Positions 58,815 through 64,000 of a DNA stretch of 64,000 bases are shown here, piece after piece (positions within the stretch are counted from its first letter, which is position 1; each line of letters begins with the position of its first letter). Made by a program: the position numbers and the translations under genes. Source of the DNA: Trichomonas tenax (taxonomy: Eukaryota > Parabasalia > Trichomonadida > Trichomonadidae). Under the pieces are notes generated by a model. It saw only the letters and a list, made by a program, of their open reading frames with translations. It was not told the origin of the DNA and did no database searches. Location of the stretch: the NCBI GenBank assembly GCA_023091735.1, contig JALKBU010000151.1, positions 1 to 64,000 of the forward strand, written 5' to 3'.

Positions 58815-59062
58815 TTTTTCTATAATTAATATGTATTCAAAATTAATGTTTGAATTATCGTGTATTTCCTCATTGTTTATTTTCTATTACTTATAAAAGG
58901 TTCGATATAAAAATCAAAAAATAAATCACACGGTTTTTACTAAAACAGGTATATCCGTATTGATTTCATCAACGATTATATATGGCATAGCATTGAACAA
59001 AGAGAAATTTAATTTAAAAGTCATTTTTATTAATTACAGGGTTTTCGGGATGATTACAAGAG

Positions 59063-59362
59063 TTAAAGCTCTTTTTGAGATAAGCAGCTTTTAAAGTACT
59101 TTAGCTGATCTTTCAGGACCTCGTTTTGAGCTTGATATCCGCTAATTTGGAGCTGAAGCATTGCCAGCAAGTTCTTTAGTTCATCATTATCTACCTCTAA
59201 CTTCTTTAAATAGTCTGTCTTAGTTTTCTTCCATCTTTTTGGGTTTGAATTTTCTAATAACAAGATCAGATTTTTAGTCTTTGTTTCAAGCTCTGAAGGA
59301 AGATACGGCAGTGAGCTCGCTGACTTTGGAGTGACGGAGGCTGATGCCTGTGTGCCGAGCAT
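59063..59362 (-). CDS. Small bZIP-like protein
   Basis: 99 residues from ATG 59362; the open frame extends to a TTG at 59416, but the initiator TCATTTC lies 18 bases before this ATG. A basic stretch (NPKRWKKTKTDYLKKLE) leads directly into a coiled coil with L/V/I at heptad positions (LKNLLAMLQLQISGYQAQNEVLKDQLKYF). That is the layout of a short bZIP transcription factor. The basic region departs from the usual NxxAAxxCR consensus, so DNA binding is uncertain. The alternative is a plain coiled-coil protein. Confidence 0.6.
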   Translation of the reverse strand: MLGTQASASVTPKSASSLPYLPSELETKTKNLILLLENSNPKRWKKTKTDYLKKLEVDNDELKNLLAMLQLQISGYQAQNEVLKDQLKYFKSCLSQKEL

Positions 59363-59375
59363 TGTGTTTTTGTTT

Positions 59376-59382
59376 GAAATGA
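59376..59382 (-). promoter_or_regulatory. Initiator of the bZIP-like gene
   Basis: Minus-strand TCATTTC; presumed first base at 59380, 18 bases before ATG 59362. It places the start downstream of the non-ATG extension. Confidence 0.5.
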
Positions 59383-60380
59383 TTTTATGATTCAAAATCA
59401 CATCATTATCAGACAAGAAAATGAAAACTATTTTTTTATCACCTTACACCGAAAGTCAACCTTAGAGCACGGAAATGAATTGTTGCTGATTGACAATTAT
59501 TGAATTATTCACAAATTTTCTCAAACTTTTCTTATTTTTCAATCAACATATATATACAAGCATTAGGAAATCAGAAGAAAAAGCAGTTTAATGAATAAAC
59601 ATTAACAATTACAGACCTTTCAATGTAATCACTCGAGATTTTTATAGTCTTTTCATAATGATGCAACTGCAGCTATAACCATAAAATTTATTGTGTTCAT
59701 ATGCCATATGCCACGAGCTGAAGGGAGATATATGTCAAATGATCGCTATGAAAAGATATCGAAACTTGTGTACTGCAAAATGACAAAATCTCATAGATTT
59801 CGGGTGCAAGTCAGTGGTGCTTATTATACCTACTTTAGGAATATCTCATTCTTCTTTCTTAAAAAAGTTGAAAAGAACATCGACATTGCTAATTTTAGAC
59901 ATGTTTAGTAAATCTACACAATAATGTGTTTTCAAAAGAATAATATAACAATATGAAACAAACTCCTTATAATGTGTATTCTCTTTTTTTGCAGATGAAA
60001 GGTTGAACGAGAGTTTCGTAATGAATGACTTAAAATATTTAGCTTGTACTACTAGGACGGGCAAAGGATATATTATTAATATAAAATTTTTCATCTCATG
60101 TGTATATTTCATCAAAATGTAAGATATCATTTATCAATTAATGAGCAAGCTAAAAATAATGAAGACACATAATATGCAACTCTAATGCTAACATTTTGCA
60201 GCTTTGTTAATGATCAAAATCAATAATATCAAATTTGATATTGCAATCTTTGTTTATTTAAAAACAGTAGTTCTCCTTCGAGTTTCAAAGTTTAATTTGT
60301 GAATGATGAACTTTGGAAATTATTCCAGAAAATTTGCTGTTGAAGAATGCTGATAAAAAGTGACAAATTTAATTTTAACA
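59383..60380. other. Divergent intergenic region
   Basis: About 1 kb of AT-rich DNA. Short open frames at 59693 and 59846 have no domains and unlikely compositions. No repeats or motif copies were recognised. Confidence 0.45.
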
Positions 60381-61988
60381 ATGTCTTCAAATAGAAACAA
60401 TGCATCATCACACGTCCCGAGATCTGGTTCACAGCCGGCCCTCAATCAAGGCCCAAGTGACACAGAGAAAAAATTACTCGCAATAAACTCTGCTTATATA
60501 ACGAAGTTCCAAGATATAAATATTTCTGTGATTACGTGGAATGTGGCTTCTGTTAAACCCCATCCTATGGTTATTGAAGAAATCCGTCAATCATTCAAAT
60601 GTGGTGATCAAAAAGCTGACGCAATTTTCATTGCTCTCCAAGAAATCGATATGGGACTCGTCTCAATTATGGTTGGATCGACAGAAGTTTCGAATAAATG
60701 GAGTAAAATTATCGGCGAAGCAGTAAATCAAGAGAATGGCGAATACATGGTTATGTCAGAGCGAACACTTGGTGGTGTCTATGCAGCTGTCATAGTCAGA
60801 AAGGAAGCATTCCCAAGATTAGAAGTGCATCTTGTTAAAACAATCCGCTTAGGTGTTTACGGAATGGCTGCCAACAAAGGAGCAGCAATTTTCTACTGCA
60901 CACTTTCCTGCGCGCGTTTTGTCGTAATTGCATGTCACCTTTCACCTCATACAGAAAATCTTCAACAAAGAAACGAACAAGTCAGGCAATTGCTAAAGAC
61001 AGTTCAAGGCGCATACGATTATCTCATCTTTGTCGGTGATCTCAACTATAGAATCTCATTAAGTTATGAAGAAACATGCAAACTCGTTGAACAAGGCAAT
61101 ATAGAGCGTTTGCTTGAATTTGATCAGTTAAGAAATACAATGAAACAAGATAGGCTCATTGCAGCATTGAAAGAACCTCCGCTTATATTTAATCCAACAT
61201 ATAAATTCGATAAAAACTGCAATATTTACGATACATCATCCAAACACAGAGTTCCAAGTTGGACGGACAGAATCCTCATCAAGCGTGGTCCGAGAAGACT
61301 CGCTGTTGGAAATTCATTGAGAGTTGCAACAGATGTCAATGACATTCAAGGAAAGAACTTCCCAAAGATGCCAAAGATCATAGCATTCCGCAAAGGTGAA
61401 TGCATGTTCTCCGATCATAGATCTGTAACTGCTTCATACGTTTTCCAAGTTCCTGTTATCGATCCAAAGCGTCTTGAAGATGTCAAGAAGGCAATAGGAT
61501 ATGCCGAAACAGAACAGAAGGAAGGACAGCAGAGCCAGATGAGAAAGTCGAACAGCGGCTTCGTTAGAATGAATAGTGTTGATACATATGAGGAAGTTAA
61601 GCAGATTCAGCCTAATTCACAATTTAGTGTTGATACTTACGACCCATTCGCTGATAAGGATATTCCAGCGACTAAGCCTATCGATGAACCTCCAGAGCCT
61701 GCTCCAGCCTCTAATTGTGGTCAAATAGACTTCTTCGGATTCGGAAGCCCTTTCAAAGCCGCTCCAGAACTTAAACCAGAATTTGATCCATTCGGATTTA
61801 ATGCGCAACCGCAGGCGCAGTCTGCTGGAACACAAGATGACAAACCGCTTATTGTTTTCGATTTTGTTGACTCTCCTGCACCTGCAGCACAGACACAAGA
61901 TAAGAAAGATGTCTTTGATCCATTTGCTCCGGTTGCAAAACAAGATCAACAGCAGCCAAAGAAAGATGATATATTCTTGATATTCTGA
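60381..61988 (+). CDS. Inositol polyphosphate 5-phosphatase, synaptojanin type
   Basis: Removes the 5-phosphate from PI(4,5)P2 or related phosphoinositides. The IPPc domain spans about 46-355 with all motifs: WNVA (53-56), LQEI, NKGA, ACHLSPHTENLQQRN, GDLNYRI, FNPTYKF, RVPSWTDRIL (about 289-298) and SDHRS (about 343). There is no Sac1 domain. The tail (about 390-535) is unstructured and carries DPF motifs (DPFADKD near 421, DPFGF near 469, DPFAPV near 513), which in animals bind the AP-2 alpha-ear in clathrin-mediated endocytosis. Length 535 fits a soluble synaptojanin-like enzyme. The frame starts at a GTG, so the first ATG, 60381, is used. The role in endocytosis is inferred from the tail. 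Confidence 0.92.
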   Translation: MSSNRNNASSHVPRSGSQPALNQGPSDTEKKLLAINSAYITKFQDINISVITWNVASVKPHPMVIEEIRQSFKCGDQKADAIFIALQEIDMGLVSIMVGSTEVSNKWSKIIGEAVNQENGEYMVMSERTLGGVYAAVIVRKEAFPRLEVHLVKTIRLGVYGMAANKGAAIFYCTLSCARFVVIACHLSPHTENLQQRNEQVRQLLKTVQGAYDYLIFVGDLNYRISLSYEETCKLVEQGNIERLLEFDQLRNTMKQDRLIAALKEPPLIFNPTYKFDKNCNIYDTSSKHRVPSWTDRILIKRGPRRLAVGNSLRVATDVNDIQGKNFPKMPKIIAFRKGECMFSDHRSVTASYVFQVPVIDPKRLEDVKKAIGYAETEQKEGQQSQMRKSNSGFVRMNSVDTYEEVKQIQPNSQFSVDTYDPFADKDIPATKPIDEPPEPAPASNCGQIDFFGFGSPFKAAPELKPEFDPFGFNAQPQAQSAGTQDDKPLIVFDFVDSPAPAAQTQDKKDVFDPFAPVAKQDQQQPKKDDIFLIF

Positions 61989-62248
61989 AAAAATTAATTC
62001 TCTGACTATCCATGTTGAAATATCTTTTTAAAAAAAAACATTATTTTCCTCTCTATAAAACCCCCGATCATTCTTTTTGCAAAACCACAGATAATGGAAT
62101 CTATGCTGCTTAATACAATTTCTAAAATGTTATTTTATAGAGTGGAAAACAAAGATTAGTTTTTAGATAAATTATCTGACGTGTAATTTTAATAATGATT
62201 TACATGTCAGAAAATAGATTTTATAATAATTAAACGTAAACAAAGATC
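61989..62248. promoter_or_regulatory. Intergenic region with two motif copies
   Basis: TGACGTGTAA at about 62177 and TTTACATGTCAG at about 62199, in opposite orientation and about 20 bases apart, lie 40-70 bases before ATG 62249. Confidence 0.5.
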
Positions 62249-62641
62249 ATGAACTACGATGATCAGTCAAATGTTTTGAAGTGCGCGAAAGACCATCCGA
62301 CGCTACCAGAGATGAGGCAGTTCTGTTGGAAGAAAAAATCTCTCACAGGAACTTTTCCACGCGGAAGAATAATGCCAGACGAAATGGGATTCTCGATACA
62401 CTTGAACAGAAACGAAATAGAATTCTCAAACAACGAGAAATGGGTCGATGAAACAAATCCTGAAGCAGTTCCAACAACAACGAATCCTGTTGTCTCCGAG
62501 AACAGGATTCTAAGGCAGCGTGTTGAGACTCTCACAAGGACTGCGGCCATTTCTGAAATTGAAGTTCAGCAATTAAAGGCAGAAATCGCGGAAGCAGAAC
62601 AAATTTTAGAGCAATTACAAAATTCAACACGAAAAGCATAA
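62249..62641 (+). CDS. Small coiled-coil protein
   Basis: 130 residues with no recognisable family. The first 80 residues are globular or extended, with WKKK, GTFPRGRIMPDEMGFSIHL and a threonine-rich linker. The last 45 form a clear coiled coil (RILRQRVETLTRTAAISEIEVQQLKAEIAEAEQILEQLQ). Codon use and composition resemble those of the surrounding genes. It is in tandem with the inositol phosphatase and convergent with SF3B1. Confidence 0.7.
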   Translation: MNYDDQSNVLKCAKDHPTLPEMRQFCWKKKSLTGTFPRGRIMPDEMGFSIHLNRNEIEFSNNEKWVDETNPEAVPTTTNPVVSENRILRQRVETLTRTAAISEIEVQQLKAEIAEAEQILEQLQNSTRKA

Positions 62642-62927
62642 CTCGCTACTTTGTGAGATTACGCTTATTTAATCTCTTTCATGACTTACTTCATCTTGTT
62701 TTTATATAAAAATATTTTTGTTCTTAACACTTGAAATTACGTTTAATAACACTATTACTTTTGAATTAAGGAATAGTAATATTAAAAACTGTTTCTTCAT
62801 ATATTCCAAAATTATTTTAAAATTTGAGCAATAATCATGCGAATCAATGTTTATTTGATTGATAATTAAAAAGCTTTATTACAGGTTTAGTTGAGTATTA
62901 TGATTGATATCAAATAAATCAATTTTT

Positions 62928-64000
62928 TTATACAAACACATCAAAGTCATCTCTATGATAAGTATTGGTTTCTGTTGACTTCATGATTGGATAATAAGGC
63001 ACGAGTTCACCACCTGCATAGATAACGAGCTGGTTGTAGATTCTCCAGAACTGAGATCTAACTTTTCTTGCTGGGTGGAACAAACCTGCAAGTGTATGTA
63101 TTAAAACGATACCTGGACCAAGACTCAATCTCATTGCTTCCATGGAGTTCATGAAAGACTCAACGAAATGCAAGCTAGACTCGAAAACGTTTGGAAGTAA
63201 GTGATTGAATATATGAAGCAAGGCATCTTCTTTTCCACATCCGAAGCATCCGATTGCAAATGATGTGACAGCCGTACAGGCTTGCTGTCTATGAATGTTA
63301 TCTCTTTCGATTAGAGCAAATTGGAGCAATGGCGTGACTGCATAACAGTAATCAGCGCATTCTCTGCCGATACCCTGGAAAAGATATTGGAGTGCTTTGA
63401 GAGCACCATTTTGGACGTTCATATCTGGAGTTCTATATTCGTTCATCAATGCTGGAAGAACAATATGTGGACCGACGTTTTGAGCTAAAACAGCAATAGC
63501 AATTGTTGTGCAAAATCGGATTTGTCTGTCCTGAACTCTTAAGTTGTTGAGGAGCGCAAGAAGAACATCAAATGGACTGATTGCCTTTGCAATTTGTGAG
63601 AATGCGTTAATTGCACCTTCTCTAACCTTTCGCTTTTCAGATTTGAGCAACTCGATGAGTTCAAAGCAAATTCTCATCCATTCCTTATTGTCAGCGATTT
63701 TATCGGCCTTTGTTGTCAATGTGGAGATGAGATCGACACAGGAGAATGCAACTTGTTCATTTCTGTTCTTGAGAATTGGAACTAATCTTGGCATAACTTC
63801 ATCAGGCTTTGTTCTCATTTCATCAAGAGTCAATTCTTTTGCAAGTGAAGCTGTTGCTGTAAGAACAGCTGCAAGGACATTTGGATATTCTTCAACAAAC
63901 ATTTCCTGGAACTTTTCATAGAAGTGGATAATTGGGGGTTTGATATCGCAGAGTTTAAATGAATGAGCGAATGCAGCAATGATCATTGCACCTCTCTCAC
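62928..64000 (-). CDS. SF3B1: SF3B1 (C-terminal part, cut by window edge)
   Basis: HEAT-repeat protein of the U2 snRNP that contacts the branch site during splicing. The visible 357 residues match the last third of SF3B1. Diagnostic segments are PILKNRNEQV, MRICFELIELLKSEKRKVREGAINAF, IAKAISPFDVLLALLNNL, VLPALMNEYRTPDMNVQNGALKAL, YCYAVTPLLQFALIERD, and GLFHPARKVRSQFW...VPYYP. The end NTYHRDDFDVFV corresponds to human NTYIRYELDYIL. The open frame continues past the window edge (in frame to 64000), so the N-terminal two thirds lie outside. The H155-type intron-contact region of HEAT repeats 15-16 is outside or at the edge. DHX15 at 12.9-15.1 kb acts in the same pathway. It supports active splicing, though no intron is seen here. 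Confidence 0.95.
   Translation of the reverse strand, partial: ERGAMIIAAFAHSFKLCDIKPPIIHFYEKFQEMFVEEYPNVLAAVLTATASLAKELTLDEMRTKPDEVMPRLVPILKNRNEQVAFSCVDLISTLTTKADKIADNKEWMRICFELIELLKSEKRKVREGAINAFSQIAKAISPFDVLLALLNNLRVQDRQIRFCTTIAIAVLAQNVGPHIVLPALMNEYRTPDMNVQNGALKALQYLFQGIGRECADYCYAVTPLLQFALIERDNIHRQQACTAVTSFAIGCFGCGKEDALLHIFNHLLPNVFESSLHFVESFMNSMEAMRLSLGPGIVLIHTLAGLFHPARKVRSQFWRIYNQLVIYAGGELVPYYPIMKSTETNTYHRDDFDVFV

Noticed and set aside
59693..59908. 71-codon open frame between the bZIP-like gene and the inositol phosphatase
   Set aside because: No recognisable motif or initiator.
4686..64000. Trichomonad introns (GTAYGT...ACTAACACACAG)
   Set aside because: No gene here needs an intron to stay open and I saw no such 3' consensus.
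1..64000. Alternative genetic code with TAG as Trp
   Set aside because: TAG terminates one intact gene, both AKR stops are better explained by decay, and copy 1 has other defects; kept only as a weak alternative.
1..64000. rRNA, CRISPR arrays or integrated viral genes
   Set aside because: No repeats with regular spacers, no rRNA-like sequence and no viral coding genes were recognised.

Overview
The window is a stretch of nuclear DNA from a flagellated protist, most likely a parabasalid (trichomonad), and by overall character a Tritrichomonas-like genome. The reasons are as follows. About 24 intronless, mostly single-copy eukaryotic genes lie on both strands. Intergenic DNA is very AT-rich. 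Several genes carry a trichomonad-type initiator (TCA followed by a pyrimidine and A/T) only 5-21 bases before the ATG. A HYDIN-like axonemal giant is present. The standard code fits every large gene, and TAA (15) and TGA (8) are the usual stops, with TAG ending only one intact gene.

Layout. 0.6-10.3 kb: a Rab-like GTPase, a decayed HAD phosphatase, an N-terminal protein methyltransferase (NTMT1 type), two coiled-coil proteins, a bromodomain protein and MOB1. 10.3-12.9 kb: a non-coding block that looks like a non-autonomous transposon with terminal inverted repeats, a 10-bp flanking direct repeat and several long internal hairpins, one of them a perfect 34-bp palindrome. 12.9-22.8 kb: a DHX15/Prp43 helicase, an armadillo-like protein, a membrane-anchored S1/P1 nuclease and a 921-aa ASH-domain protein. 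23.4-32.2 kb: a 2942-aa HYDIN homologue. 32.8-34.9 kb: a fossil gene, a bromodomain-ET protein and a small membrane protein. 34.9-39.8 kb: a gene-poor block with a possible Tc1/mariner-type remnant, two degenerate tRNA-like sequences and short tandem repeats. 39.8-48.5 kb: VPS18, an unrecognised 732-aa protein, a decayed surface-protein-like fragment, a tail-anchored propeller-like protein and a UBR-box protein. 48.9-53.3 kb: two inverted aldo-keto reductase copies that share a premature TAG, with an armadillo-like gene between them. 53.4-64 kb: a degenerate CHD-like remodeller fused to FYRN/FYRC domains, an HRD1-like ubiquitin ligase, a small bZIP-like protein, a synaptojanin-type inositol 5-phosphatase, a small coiled-coil protein, and the C-terminal third of SF3B1 running off the right edge.

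Functional themes. Chromatin and transcription (two bromodomain proteins, the CHD-FYR fusion), splicing (DHX15, SF3B1), axoneme or centriole (HYDIN, ASH protein), vesicle traffic and phosphoinositides (Rab, VPS18, inositol 5-phosphatase with DPF motifs), and ER or ubiquitin functions (HRD1-like, UBR box). There is no operon logic; genes are independent units, often convergent with gaps under 100 bases.

The most notable observations are the dead-remodeller/FYR fusion, the gene-conversion tract that carries a nonsense codon in both aldo-keto reductase copies, the palindrome-rich mobile element at 10.5-12.7 kb, the putative 1.34-kb TA-flanked element at 36.5-37.8 kb, and a recurrent intergenic motif TGACATGTAAA. 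All family calls come from reading the sequence by eye; no database search was run.
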